The position numbers were made by a program, and so were the translations under genes. 64,000 nucleotides of DNA from Tipula vernalis. Its lineage: Eukaryota; Arthropoda; Insecta; Diptera; Tipulidae. This document shows, in pieces, positions 35,585 to 47,859 of this stretch (positions within the stretch are counted from its first letter, which is position 1; each line of letters begins with the position of its first letter). The notes beneath the pieces were generated by a model. The model searched no databases and was not told the DNA's origin. It worked only from the letters and a program-made list of their open reading frames with translations. The stretch lies in contig OY282559.1 of assembly GCA_958295665.1 (NCBI GenBank), positions 134,953,241-135,017,240 of the forward strand. Direction: 5' to 3'.

Positions 35585-36853
35585 TTAAACAGTTAAAGCC
35601 GACCGAGGTACTAAAAAATGATTCGATGAATTCCGACGATAATTTAAAAATTCTTTAATAAATACACCAGGAGGCCACAATGAGGGGTCCAACAGCCGGT
35701 TGAATTTATTCTCAGGAACACCAATTTTAAATGAGACATAGTCACGGTCATCCCTTCGCCTCATCCGAACCAAGAAGGGTTTATCAATCTCAAATTTATT
35801 TTTCAAATACCGAAACATATCATCATCACCAACATCCTTACACAGACGTGAAACAAAAATCCATTTAACAGGTTCGACAGTGCGCAGAGTAGCATCGAGA
35901 CCACCACTCCCAATAATAATTTTGGGAGAATTGATATTATTAATAACACTTACTGATTGGGTAGCAGCAACTGTCTCAGCATTTGTTGTGGATGACGAAC
36001 CCCTAGATCTAGTAGTTCGTGACGATGACATAATATGTTGGTTAAAACGTCCATTAACCGCAAGGTTTTTGTTACCATTGGGTCCCTGTTTATCCTTGAC
36101 TGCAGGTACCAGTTCATTTTGTGCAGAAACAGCGGCAAAGCAGGCATGTTTTTTACACAGTATATCAACAGATCGATGCATCTGTTGACAAATCGGCAAT
36201 GAACTAGTTTCAGATGTAGATTGACAAATCGGCAATCCAGTTGTATCAGAAACAGATTGGCAACTGGCTGGTGAAACATTCCATGGTATCGTACCAGCTG
36301 ATTGTCAAGGGACCGAAACAGTTACATTTGTGGAATTATTTGGAAGAATTTCATAAGTTAAAATAGCATGTGCTGTAATCGCCACGTTTGGCAGACTTTC
36401 AGGTACCGACACATATACATCACCATTCACATCACTTCGGCTTAAATCATCACACTGTTTATCATGACTACCGAGTGAATCATTCGCGCACAAATAAATA
36501 CTTTGAGCAGAATCTTGTTGAAGCAAACTTCTCTTAGAACACTTTTCAATATTTTTGACTGTCATATCAATGTTTTTACAAAGCATTGCTAATTCTGATA
36601 GTTTATCATTATGTACTTTAAAAATATTGTTGCAATTGTCGCAGAACCAATGTACATTATTGGAACTGGATATCAAGTCACAAGCTGATTTCTTCAAGCC
36701 TGCAAATTTATAATGCATAATTAAATTGCACTGACCACTGCACCATATTCCGTTATCCCGAGCAACACTGTCACACTTAAAACACACGTTGGCTGCCATT
36801 ATAATGGACAGAACCAACAGTTCGCGTTGCACTTCTTGTAAAGAAAAGCACAA
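35585..36853 (-). pseudogene. LINE C ORF1 with PHD-type zinc finger, one nonsense codon
   Basis: The likely start is the methionine at 36799 (MAANVCFKCDSV), since the zinc finger follows at once. Cys/His pattern: CFKCDSVARDNGIWCSGQC, then HYKFAGLKK, then HWFCDNCNNIF, a PHD-like finger found in CR1-group ORF1 proteins. A TGA at 36307-36305 splits the frame, which resumes in phase to 35585. The C-terminal half contains KWIFVSRLCKDVGDDDMF and YVSFKIGVPENKFNRLLD, a compact domain typical of these ORF1s. Expected role: RNA and nucleoprotein binding. Confidence 0.8.
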
Positions 36854-38460
36854 ATAAAATTAAACTAACAAGGACAACACACAGAAAAAAAATAACCACG
36901 AAGCAGAAAAAACTAGAAAAAAATAAAAATAAATATTAAATTGAAAATTAATAAAATTTTTTAAATTCTAAAGAAAAAATTCGATGTTTATCGCAAGGCA
37001 CACTCTCCTGAGATAGCAATCTGTCTGACAATACTAAACGAAAATAGGACATGTTGTCCAGCTACAATCTAATCGCGATATAAGTACAGCTTAGCCAGTT
37101 AAAATAGCGTTAGGGAAAAGGATACTAATCTAAGGTCGAAGTATATGGAATTCATTTTTCCTGATCAATTTTTTTTAGAATTGGAAGATATTTAGGCGAA
37201 GCTTTTTAAAATATCGATCGTTAAGTGAGTTGCTTACCACGCCGCGGTCTCTGGTTTGGTTCTCGTTGCTGATATAAAATCAATTGCATATGTAAATCGT
37301 TTGTTGGACTGACCGCATCTATAAACAACATTCACCAATATATTATATATGTACGGTTTTAAAGGTCTTAATGCTGTGGGGTTTGATTTCGGTCTCCTAT
37401 AAGCGCCTTAGATTACAATGTCGCTTACTTCAAAATAATCTGGTTTCGAAACCAAAATTAAGATTTCAAGACAATTTCTGTTTGTGTTTTAAGCCAATTT
37501 TACGCAGAGTGATAATTGCTGCTTCTTATAAGAATTTGCATTGAAAAAGCAAAAATAACATAAAATGTTTGAACTTAGAATCCAGCCCATTACTTCAAAC
37601 ATACAACATGTTGTGTTATTCCATGTACATGAAGAAAAGATTGTGTGTAGAAGAGTTTAAACTTGCGACAGAAGAGAAACTTTGCAAGCTGTAAATTTGT
37701 AGTAAATTTTTAAAGATTTATGAAATTAAAAATCAAATGTCTCAGATCTTGCCGTTGATTCATTGATAATGACTGTGATTTATTCGTTGATTTCAAAATG
37801 TTACTCGTAATTTAATTCAATTTCAAATTTTAAATGAAAGCTTGCCAAATTTGTATTCAACAATTTCAGTTTTTTTAAACCATAATCCATGCAGAGCTGA
37901 ATTGAATACTCCAAACAAAAAATTCGAGGATTATATAGAGAAGCGGATTACAAAATTTTTAATTACGTAGGAGAACATTTTGCAATAAAATAATTTGGCA
38001 TTGTACTTTGATTTTGTATTTTGTATTTTTATTTTAAGTTTATGGTAAACCCAAAAAAAAGCAAGCAACAATATAAATGAAAAGAGTCCAATTTCCATTT
38101 TTGACTTTGGGGGGAAAATTGGTTTTCCGGTTCTAATAGAAAAAAAAAAATTAATTTTGTTAACCTTCTCCTAATGTGTAAAGTGCTAACAAATTGAGTG
38201 CAGCAAAGAGACATAATAGCTCAAACTCTCTTCAACCTGCCATTATAATAACAATAAGTGATCAGTCAGTTTAGCATGGCGCTGCACAGTTACCTGTGGT
38301 ATGAATCAATCCAGCTGTTGGTATGCATTGTTTATCTACTCATGAAAGGGGTCCCTCCCGTTGAAAATAACAGCTCAATAAATTGGGCTTTAGAGCAATG
38401 AAGATAATTTTAAATATTTTATGTGGCTATCGCAAGAAGGCAGAATCGCTCTGTGGACAT
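36854..38460. other. AT-rich non-coding DNA
   Basis: No supported gene. The first ~150 bases may be the LINE C 5' untranslated region. The short frame at 38029-38214 shows no motif. Confidence 0.5.
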
Positions 38461-38479
38461 TTCAACATCAAAATCTCCA

Positions 38480-38545
38480 AGCCTCCTGATATATCGTGCT
38501 TAGTAAAACTAAGTACCTATAAAGCGCTGATAAGACCATAATCTT
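38480..38545 (+). pseudogene. tiny LINE RT fragment
   Basis: Reads KLSTYKALIRP, a phrase common near the end of several LINE reverse transcriptases, followed at once by a frameshift with SLVANLR where YGCE-type residues are usual. Too short for family assignment. Confidence 0.3.
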
Positions 38546-38759
38546 TGGTTGCGAATCTTAGGCACTAGTAGCAAAAAAAACATTCCAAATTTGATCAAAG
38601 TGTGCGCGATGAACGCTCGACGGAGATGGACGTGTTTGTTGGGCTTAGTTAATTTAAATTGTTTTGTTTAAACAAAAAAAATTATAAACATTTAAAGGGA
38701 AGTCAAATTTTCTTCAATTTTATGCGTTTTTGGCTGTCATTATAAGTTAGTACCATGGG

Positions 38760-38776
38760 ACCGAGTTTCGCTCGGT
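38760..38776 (-). terminator. Helitron 3' hairpin
   Basis: On the minus strand ACCGAGCGAAACTCGGT forms a 6-bp stem (ACCGAG/CTCGGT) with a 5-base loop, 9 bases before CTAA. In Helitrons this structure stops rolling-circle replication at the 3' end. Confidence 0.85.
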
Positions 38777-38833
38777 GAAAGGAAATACACCTTTTTTAAT
38801 CTCTTTCGCAAACAATTTTAATTTCATTTTATT

Positions 38834-41097
38834 TTATTCGGTTGAGACATAAAAATCGATGTTGCCGGGGTAACCGTCGTCGCTGTCACTATCAAGACTT
38901 ATAAAAGTTTCATCAGCAGCGTTCAATGCTTTTTTCCACACAACAATATACGTGCGACGTTCATTTTCAGGTGGTAACAAAACTTTCAAGCTATTTTGTC
39001 GTTTAACACGGAAAAATGCTACGTACAACATACCATGATTAAAGACAAGTGTACGAAGGTCGACGCCAACAAATTCGAACGTTTCCCCTTGATATTTATG
39101 CACGGTCATCGCAAACGCTGGTCGAAGCGGAAATTGATGTCGTTGTATTGTACATCCAAGTTGACCTTTACTGGAGTCGAGCGTAACTCGAGGAATGTGT
39201 ATTCCTTGTTCAGCTTTTTCCCCTGTAATTACTTTTGCTTTAACTACGTTTTTACATAATTCGATAACAATCAGGCGTGTTCCATTGCACATACCCTCCG
39301 AAATATCTAAATTACGCATTAGCATAATTATCGTATTTTTCTTTAGTTTTAATTCATGGGGTGGCAAATCAGCAAATTCTGGCGTGAATTCAATACCTCC
39401 TTCCTGTTTATCCTTCACAGAATCATGACTTTTATATGATTTGTATTCTCCTGGGAGACGATCGACGATCTCAGCATTAATCAGAACAACACGTCCCTTC
39501 ATTCCATCGTAATTTTGATTCGCAAGGCAATTTCCAAATACTTCTTCGATTAAATTATCACCGGAAATTATATCCTCAGGTAATTCGATTTCATTGAAGC
39601 CAATTTTTGGAAGATTTCCATTTCGCAGTTTCAGGATATACTTTGCGAATGATTCCTGTTCAGGATCGACACGCATATTTTTTTTAACGAAAAATGTTTG
39701 AAATACTTCCAGAGATGACTTTTTTGATCGACAAATCGCGTGTTTCACTACGGTTGCTTCGGAGTTGAACAAGTAAGCACTGATGGAAATCACCTCCAGG
39801 GACTAAAATTCACCCTCCAAATGGCAAGTTTGGATTTGAAATAGGCCGCAATAACTGATCCATATTTTGTAAACCATACTTTCGTAACATCGGTGCCTCA
39901 TACATAAGGAAAACATTAACTTGAGCGAGTTCTGTAGCTTTGACTGAACCAGGTTTAATGCTGGAAATTGAATCTGACGAAAGCGGAATTTTCAGACCAA
40001 ATGTCTTGTGTGATGTTTGTTCAGCAGGCAATAGAGTTGATGCGATTCCAATAAATGCCATACATTTTATTTTGCGATTTTGGCCACAAAGTAAGTGATA
40101 CAAGGTCTTATACACGAAGGTTTTACCGGTACCGCCTGGTCCATCTATGAAAAAACATTTTGTTTCAACATAGTTAGAGTCCACAATTTCAATCTGTTTT
40201 TCTTGCAGAAGCCGATACATGCGTTCTCCGGTAGCAGATGACTCATAAGAATTTAGAACGTCCATGTTTTGGTCATCTTTGTTATTGTCAATGTCGTCTA
40301 TACCATATCGTTCCACCCAGAAACGAAAATTTCGACCTTCTGTTGCTGTCGTATTTAACTTGAATGCAATAATACGATAAGCACGTTTGATTGCAGCTTC
40401 CTCAGATCTATTATTTCGTCGTGCTTGCAGAATAAAATCTTCAGCCAACTGATTTTTGAATCTTTCCCAGAGACCTTTTGGATCTTCGGGACATCTAAAA
40501 ATAAGAATCTGAACGAAGAGTATTCGCATTACCGAAGGCATTTTGGACAGTGCTGATTCTTCTAGACCATCTATCCACTGTTTATCGTAGGCAAGCTTGT
40601 TTGTATGTCGCATAACGAATGTCATTCACAGTAAGGAGATCATCAAAACTTGTTGCGTCCTTCACATGATAGAGAAGTACTGTCAAATGGAATAATTCTG
40701 GTTGAGCAGCATAATTTACGTTGTGAATTCGACCAATGACACGCAATCGACGGACTAGCGGTTCCCAGCTGCTCGTTTTTCCATCCCATTTAAAATGTTC
40801 GGGCATTTGCCAATAGTAGTAGTAATTCTGGTTTGTTTGCATTTGCTTCATCAACGCCTGGTTATGTCGAAAATACGCTTCTAACATTGAACCTTTTCGT
40901 CCAATATCTGCCAGATCTTCTTGGGCTTGGCCAATATCTTGCATTCGATATTGACCACGTAAATGAATATTCAAGCGCTCAACGATATAACTCTTTATTT
41001 GGATTATTTGGATTTCGTGGCCAAATAATCGCCAGCATGCTTTAGGTGCTGTAATGCAGCGACCTTCCACATAGGTGTCTGCTTCATTATAAATCAA
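38834..41097 (-). pseudogene. Helitron PIF1-like helicase region
   Basis: Three minus-strand frames (41097-40582, 40625-39810, 39793-38834) with shifts between them. Walker A is intact (FIDGPGGTGKTFVYKTLY). The Walker B block reads VFLMYEAPML where DEAPM is normal, so the key aspartate is tyrosine (codon 39902-39900). Late helicase motifs include LMRNLDISEGMCNGTRLIV and FAMTVHKYQGETFEFVGVDL. Known function: unwinding DNA during rolling-circle transposition. Frameshifts near 40600 and 39800 and the lost aspartate make it inactive. Confidence 0.87.
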
Positions 41098-41099
41098 AC

Positions 41100-43464
41100 T
41101 TCGTTGATTCTCGACAACTTTTATTGAAGCACAATCGTGTCCTTTGTAGATTTATTTATATAAATATTTTACCGGACCTATTCTGCCATAACATATTCAA
41201 CATTGATGTGACATTGGCATCTTTTCAGCAAATAAGCATTGTATGTGGCCACATGACGATTATCCCGTGTAACTCGGCAATTATCCTTATCTTTTCGATA
41301 TACTGCAAGTTCATGTGAAAATTCTTCTCGATTATTTTGGTCCAATTTGGGGTCATAACGACGAGACTTTGGTTTTTCATCATCCGCTAGAGATGTTACT
41401 TCTTTGAATTGCATTGGCACTGCAATTTTCCACTTTTATTGACCATACATGTAGCATCTGGATTTAACTCCACTCCGCACGGATTATGAATCATCCACTT
41501 TAACACTAATTCTCGTAATTCAGGGTCGTCGGTATTTGGAATTTCAGCTAAAATTAGATCATCAATTTCTTCTGGATTATGGATTCGATCTTCGGATTCA
41601 TGATCAACAGCAAATGCATATGTGGTAGTCCACGTAATTGAAATTCGATTGTATACACATATGCGGCCACCTTTCCAAATATCTGTTTTTTATCCAAATC
41701 ATTGATAATTACATTAAATTTTTGTTTCGCAATTCGAGCGACGAGATCCGCGCGATCTTGAGCGGACTGCTGTATGATAACTCCATTATCAGATATAATA
41801 CACGCTGCTTCTTTAATTTCTGTCCAATCGGGATTACAATTCATGGTGATGAAGAAATCTGGCGATCCAAGACGACGAACAATAGCCGTTGCATCTTGGT
41901 AACGCGTTGATCCGGTGAATGATGATGGTAGTATTTTTTTTTTCACCAACAACTGCATTCTGTTTCGCAGCTAATAAGTTGTTGATAAGTCGGGTAATAC
42001 CTGCATACTGATCAGCTAAAATAGTATTTTGATTAAATTTGATCCTTTGGATGCGATCACGTTCAACTCGAATGAAAGTATCGACGAGATATTGTTGAAA
42101 AAGTCGTCCGCCAAATTGTAAAGCATTGAAAACTGTTTGACGCAGGTCGGGTGTTAAATTAGTTTGCAAAGAAAGGCTTTTGGCGTGTTTAGGTCGGAAA
42201 GCTATACGATATTGCGCTAGTTGAAGTCGTATTAGATGTGGACGACTTGCATAAGGTATTCGAAGTGGTATACCCACGGTATATCCTGACGTTCCGGCTG
42301 GATAAAACAGTCGGTAAGTAAAGGGCTCCACACGATGGTCGATATTTTTCAAAATGGCAACATCTTTGCCACGTTGTTTTACAACCATTTCATTTGACGG
42401 GAAACTTTGTTCGGCGTTAAGCGTAAGAACAACGCATACTTCATTACATGCAGGAGGGTTGAACCGTCCATAATCCACACCATATGGCATTGTAAAAATG
42501 AGCTGCACATTTGGAGGTTGTAGTCCCAGTTCAGCAGCACGTTGATTTCAATCATCCTCCAATTCTCGCATCCTCATGTAACTTTGGGCATGTGTTTTGT
42601 TCTCGCAATATTTCCTCCATACAGATCCATTAATTCACGACTGATTCCATAATTTAGAGGATGTTCAAGGCGTTCGTCAGCAGCATCATCGGAGTCTAAA
42701 AAGTACATTTGGCCATATGAAGGTGGTTCGAAATCACCTTGAGTGGTTTGTGTCGGATGTGCCGCCATATTCATTTCGTGATAAACTTATCTAGCTGCTT
42801 TGAAGCTAAAAATGTTACGACTATTGATGGTTCGATCTTCGCTTACGTTGAATGAAGCTAAAGCGAAACATGAGTTTACGTTTCGGATTCGTTTGTGGAA
42901 CTCATTAGCGAGTGGGTGACGTCGTAAAAAAAGGCAAACCAATTTATTTTGAAACTGTGGAGGTGGCAACACAATTCGACCATGCAAGCAGCAATCTCCA
43001 AATGAATCACCTTTATTTGCTACTCTTTCGTCGGAGAAATGGAGGGCTCCGCAATTAATACATACAACGTTGAAGGGTCGCAATGATTTGTAATTAACGC
43101 TGGCGTAGTTTACGGCATCTTTGTATAGGTTCGTACTGGATTCTGTGCCATAGCTCGTTGCCGTCGAACATTGCAACGGCGTTGTTCTTCTATAATCGCA
43201 GATTTCATTGTGCATCATTTTCGTTTGCGATTCGTTGTGATGCTCGTTGTCGCATGTCTTCTAACCGCTGATTTCGTTGTGCATCATTTTCGTTTGCGAT
43301 TCGTGAAGATCGGTTTCGCTTTTGTTTCAAGTGATGATTACGTTCTTCATCATTTTCGTTTGCGATATGATTCGCAATTATTCGTTGCATTTGGTCCAGG
43401 TTGTTGGACAAAAATTTCTTCTAGTCTGACACAAAGTACACAAGTGACAAATAACCCAAAATAA
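41100..43464 (-). pseudogene. Helitron N-terminal and Rep (HUH) region
   Basis: The N-terminal frame at 43411-43205 has an RIANENDAQRN repeat, 43218-42787 holds the cysteine-rich part (INCGALHFSDERV), and 42508-41834 and 41958-41554 hold the Helitron-like N and Rep domains, with MNCNPDWTEIKEA and the HUH motif as RGLPHMHLLLIM. 41420-41178 carries VATYNAYLLKRCQCHINVEY. The two-tyrosine motif follows out of any long frame as KYLYK, then a TAA at 41154-41152 where the second tyrosine should be, then IYKGHD. At least five frame changes. Confidence 0.85.
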
Positions 43465-44030
43465 TTCGATTTAATTTTAGCAGTCGCTTAATAATTCAAG
43501 ATACTAATAATAACTTATCGTTTCTCATTGATAGTACTAGCCTATCGATCACTCCGTCTAAAAAATCTTTACGTAATAGTTCACCTCGAAACGTCAATTG
43601 GGTTTTAATAGCAGGTAATGGTTCGACCGTTAATACGCATGGCACAAGATTATTGAACGTTAATTTAGGTTTGCGTCGTAATTTGGCGCAGATGTGTTTT
43701 AAATACGTTTGGTTTGCTGATTGACATTAAAAAAACGGTTAATTGACTCTGAGAACCACTCTTTCGGTTAGGGCATTTACAATCGATAATTCGATAATTA
43801 TCCACACCAACTCCATTTAGTTTTGTAGTAAATAATAATTTGTCTGAAATTTTGAAAGAATTTCCGAGCTTAATTTCTGCTCCAAATTATAAAGCAATAA
43901 TTTATCATTTTGCTTTATGTTGTTATTAATGGCCAGCTACCTTATTCCAAGTCACAAAGATTAAATCCAACTAAGCATAAAGTTGCTTAGATTGAATTTA
44001 GACCAATTGTTGAGTTGGTATTGTATTTGT
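43465..44030. other. unassigned DNA beyond the Helitron
   Basis: No gene seen. It probably contains the Helitron 5' end, which I could not locate. Confidence 0.45.
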
Positions 44031-45060
44031 GTGCCCTCTAGCTCATCGATCTCGTTACCATTGTGCATGCTAAGAAAGAAAGTTCTGACCGGCGTCCTTG
44101 CGGTGATTGTAACAGGTTAAACTTAATCACAGTGCCCGATCGCTCTCATCTACCGCGCTTGCAAAATGTTTCAATATTAAGAACAATATAATTCAAAAAA
44201 TTATAATATTTTATAATTGGTTAATACCGCAACTAGCCGTAATGCTAGCACCACTGCATTCACATTGCAATGCATTGCAAGTGCTATCAAGCAATGACAA
44301 ACATTTTTCATGTGAGTTTTCATGGAAGCCAAAAACGAGTTATGTAATATCAGTTTCTTACCTCATCCAATTGAAGACGCTATATTAACTTTAACAAATC
44401 GATGCTTTGAACATTGCTGTAGGAGCGGTACTTCACCAAAAAGGATGGGAACTTTTAGGATTTTATTCCAAAAAGGTTTCCTCACCAGAAATTAAGTATT
44501 CCGCTTTTAACAGGAAGTTGTTGGCAGTTGATCAAGCTATAAAACATTTTAGATTTTTTTTAGAAGACTCATGCTTTATCATCAAAAACTGAACGTTCCC
44601 CTAGACAAGTAAGACATTTGGATTGCATCAGTCCATTTACCTGTAATATACAATACGTCGCAGGTAATGGAAACTCTGTCGCTGATGCTTTTCCAGAATA
44701 AACAAGACACAATTTTATGCCGTAAATAGTAAATTAGTAGATTTTAAAACATTAGCCAATCTTCAGACATTACTTGAGCAACTGAAGACTCTTCGTATAA
44801 GCTGGAAAACGTTAAATTACCCCACATCGAAATTTATTGTCAACTTTCCACTGGTATTTATCATCCATATGTATGGTCGAAATCATGCGGTGGTTTGATA
44901 TCTGATTTATGTTGTAAAATTCCATTTGAAAAATTAATTTACATTTTATGTTGAATTTGCGTAACGTCTAAGAAATTTCGTCATTGAGGTATTGGCGATA
45001 TTCAAAACATTCGTACCAATCGTGTTCATAATTTGCCCGGGTTAATTTGACTAAACTGGT
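44030..45060 (+). pseudogene. Ty3/gypsy pol relic (different family)
   Basis: Near 44090 the RT block reads RRPCGDCNRLNLITVPDR. After a deletion, 44390-44590 reads the RNase H part LNIAVGAVLHQKGWE and KVSSPEIKYSAFNRKLLAV. 44585-44690 continues with VRHLDCISPFTC and IQYVAGNGNSVADAF. 44800-45050 has traces of the integrase N-terminus (QLSTGIYHPYVWSKS). Many stops and shifts. The D of the usual VADALSR ending is kept, but the rest is lost. Confidence 0.75.
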
Positions 45061-45169
45061 GAACTAATTTATTGGAAATAAATATTTCGGGTATTTATGA
45101 AATAATCCCTTATAATTTGATAGGTATAAATAGTACTATCAGCAGTTAATTTATTTAATGAAAAAAATT

Positions 45170-45725
45170 AAGGTTAATTAAGACAAGAGCTATATTTATT
45201 CGCTGATTTAAATGGTGAAAGCTAATAAAATTAAGAATTCGACCATACGATAAATTTTTTGCATACTAAATAGTATCAATTTTACCATTATTCTTCCGAA
45301 TTAATAAAGTGTCCAAAAAAGTGAATTCCAATTCAGACAGGTACAGACAACATTAAACCAGCGACGTATTTTTTTTTAAATAAGATATTAGAATCGATAG
45401 AGAACGGTGCCAAGTATCACTTCCATTAAAATATTAGCCACTATTGGAGATAAGGGTGAAGCCATGGCAATACCATTTTTCTGTTTGTATATCTAGTAGC
45501 TGTTAAACAGGCTAAAATATCCTGATTTTAAACAAAACTTTAGAATCTCTAAAAATTTTATTTTGTGAATGCCACTATGTGACTATTATTAACCACCTAA
45601 CATTTTAATAATTTCTAAAGCCAAATCAATTTTAATATTAGTGTAGAATGAAATCACATCGATTTGGGACATTCTGTTTTTGATGTGAACATCTTTAGCG
45701 GCGGTAAGTCAAACAATTCTTGTAA
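45170..45725 (-). pseudogene. Penelope-like element RT fragment
   Basis: Minus-strand translation shows VISFYTNIKIDLALEIIK, then FLEILKFCLKSGYFSLFN, then YKQKNGIAMASPLSPIVANI (near 45510-45440), followed by FTFLDTLLIRKNN and YGRILNFISFHHLNQRI. This order is characteristic of Penelope-type reverse transcriptases, where the third block usually reads MGSPLSP. The catalytic YxDD region is deleted or scrambled. The GIY-YIG endonuclease was not found. No long open frame survives, so only motif order supports the call. Confidence 0.72.
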
Positions 45726-45954
45726 AAAAGGGAACGGAAAATCCGGTACGAGTGAAATTGCAAGTTATATACGAGAAAAACGAGCACAAAATGCACCGAA
45801 CTTGCATACTAAATAACTTGAGATAAAAATATAAAATTAGTAGTTGTGTGAACGAGACACATAACCGAGTCAATCAAGATTTTACTTACAAAAAAGAAAA
45901 AGGTGTGTCTTTGTTAGTGGGCTGAGATAATAATTGAACAAAAGGAATGGGTAC

Positions 45955-46047
45955 GAAGGGCCGAATTTCAAAGGGCCGAATGTCGAAGGGCCGAATGTGT
46001 CGACGGGCCGAATGTGTCGACGGGCCGAATGGGTCAATGGGCCGACA
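45955..46047. repeat. GGGCCGAAT minisatellite
   Basis: Six units built on GGGCCGAATGTGTCGAC (11-17 bases each, the last ending GGGCCGACA), followed directly by a 21-T run at 46048-46068. GC-rich in an AT-rich setting. Confidence 0.8.
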
Positions 46048-46068
46048 TTTTTTTTTTTTTTTTTTTGG

Positions 46069-46890
46069 TTTTTAGAAATATAATTTTTTAAATTTGTTGT
46101 TTTAAGGAATATTTTGTGCAAAACCAACTTAAAATAAGGGACATAGGGAAACTGGGTTGGGTGTGTAATTTTTCATTACAATATATTGCAATTACAAAAT
46201 GTTGCAATTATTAAACATTGCAATACAAAATCTTACATAACAATTTCCCATACATTTTTTTCTCTATTCTGAGGAAAATAAATTGAAGAGAAATGACATC
46301 GGCTTCGGTAACTATCACGGGCACGCGGGAGGTCGCTGTGCTTCTTAATTTTTTTTATTAATTCTTGGTTATGTTTTTGTTTGCTGTCAAAATGTATCCA
46401 TAAAATTTGCTATAAAAAACAATAACAAAATACTTTGGCTTTGTCACTCTGATGGATTATTATTTTTTGTCTTCTTTCACCTTTAAGTCAGCTCAGTCAA
46501 TTATTCACTATGGAATTGGGTCATTAAAAAGGAAAATTACAAAAATTATGCATGTAGTGCAAATAACTCAAAAAAACACGCATACTTCAAAAATTAAATA
46601 TTATATAAAATGTTTGTACAAACCGTACTATTGGATGCAAACACAAAATAAAACCTATCAGTTCTGTAAATATTAGTGTCGTGACCCAGTATATTCTTTA
46701 CATACTTCGAATTTAAATTGAAGTTTATATCAAAAATAATGCCTGTGAAATACTTCCCAAAATAAAATTCCAGTGTAACTTATTTGCCTAAATGCCATTT
46801 TCAGAGATACGATTTTTCAAATCATCATCTTTTAGAAGAAATCCATTATTCAATTTAATTTAAAAGACGAAATTTAAGCAGTTTTTATTA
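46069..46890. other. AT-rich non-coding DNA
   Basis: No supported gene. It contains a short ATTGCAATTACAAAATGTTG-type simple repeat near 46170-46235. The open frame at 46452-46676 lacks motifs. Confidence 0.5.
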
Positions 46891-46896
46891 GTCAAA

Positions 46897-47782
46897 AGGA
46901 CGTGTCCGATTTCTGTGCGAAATAATTTTTTTGCGATAAATTAATGTTAAACTGTATGCAACCAAATTATCACAGCACCGGTGTGTTATAATTTTGACAT
47001 GTCCGTAATAATTCTTGTTTCTGTGCCGGTGAAGTAAACAAAATAAGTTTTATATAATTTAATTTTATTTTATTTATATAATACAATAAGTTCCAGCATT
47101 TACTAGTATCCAGCATTATATCCAGCATTTTGTGAACAATCTCACAAACTGTGGATCTTAACATGTTCATTGCTGCACCGACAATTCTATAACTAGTCCC
47201 ACTTGCCAGCTACAGCAAAAATATCATTAGTTCCATTTCCGGTCCCAAACCATGGTTTTTATTGGGCACGAATTTGCTTATAGCGATTATAGTGTTAGAC
47301 GATATCCTTAAATGCATTCTCGTCACAGGATCATTATAGCTATAAGTATTGAATTAACAATACTCTTTGTTGAGGGAATTGTGTACATTATTGGTCGCTG
47401 CAAAGAATGAATTTTGTTAATATTTATAAATACTAGAGAGCAATACCTAACATACATTACAGATAGGAATATTTAAATGTATCATCTGAGGAGTCTAGGA
47501 GATCCATTATTAAAGGTCGCGCAAACCCGAAATTAATAGAAACAATACCATATTTGGATCAAATTCTGCCTCTATCATTTTTATGTATGTATACACTTTT
47601 AAATAACTCTCTACGTACAATTTGTCGTTTGTTGTATTTTCAAATGTCAATTATATTATGTCAAAATTATTTCAGTATTCGGACAGCAAATGAACTTATT
47701 TCAAATATGGAAGAGAAAATTATTTCAATAATGTCAAATTTATCACAAAAAGATTATTTCGCACACAAATCGGACACGTCCT
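46897..47782. mobile_element. 886-bp segment with ~46-bp inverted ends
   Basis: The left end AGGACGTGTCCGATTTCTGT and the right end (reverse complement) AGGACGTGTCCGATTTGTGT share about 46 bases with a few mismatches, continuing as GCGAAATAATTTTTTTGCGA. Nothing inside resembles a transposase. The flanks AGTCAAA and ATAGCAA show no clear duplication. Likely a MITE or the two ends of a deleted DNA transposon. Confidence 0.55.
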
Positions 47783-47859
47783 ATAGCAAAAATTGTTCTT
47801 GGCTCTACATTTTGATTTTATGTAAAATTAAATAAATAACAGGCCCATTGGAACATATT

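Larger units (their letters stand above)
32653..36853 (-). mobile_element. CR1/Jockey-type LINE (LINE C), nearly full length
   Basis: Minus-strand non-LTR element with a PHD-finger ORF1 (36853-35585) and an ORF2 (about 35580-32653) containing endonuclease and reverse transcriptase. The coding lesions are few: one stop in ORF1, two shifts in the endonuclease-linker region and one stop near the ORF2 end. Exact 5' and 3' ends were not determined. It is a related but separate family from LINE A. Confidence 0.85.
38747..43464 (-). mobile_element. Helitron, autonomous-type relic
   Basis: Rolling-circle element on the minus strand with a Rep domain and PIF1-like helicase in several shifted frames. 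The 3' end is clear: a hairpin ACCGAGCGAAACTCGGT at 38776-38760 (minus) and, after TCCCATGGTA, the CTAA terminus at 38750-38747. The base beyond on the minus strand is C, not the usual T. The 5' TC end was not found and the element may extend past 43464. Confidence 0.88.

Noticed and set aside
39195..39428. Plus-strand frames over the Helitron helicase
   Set aside because: Antisense shadows of a clear PIF1-type helicase.
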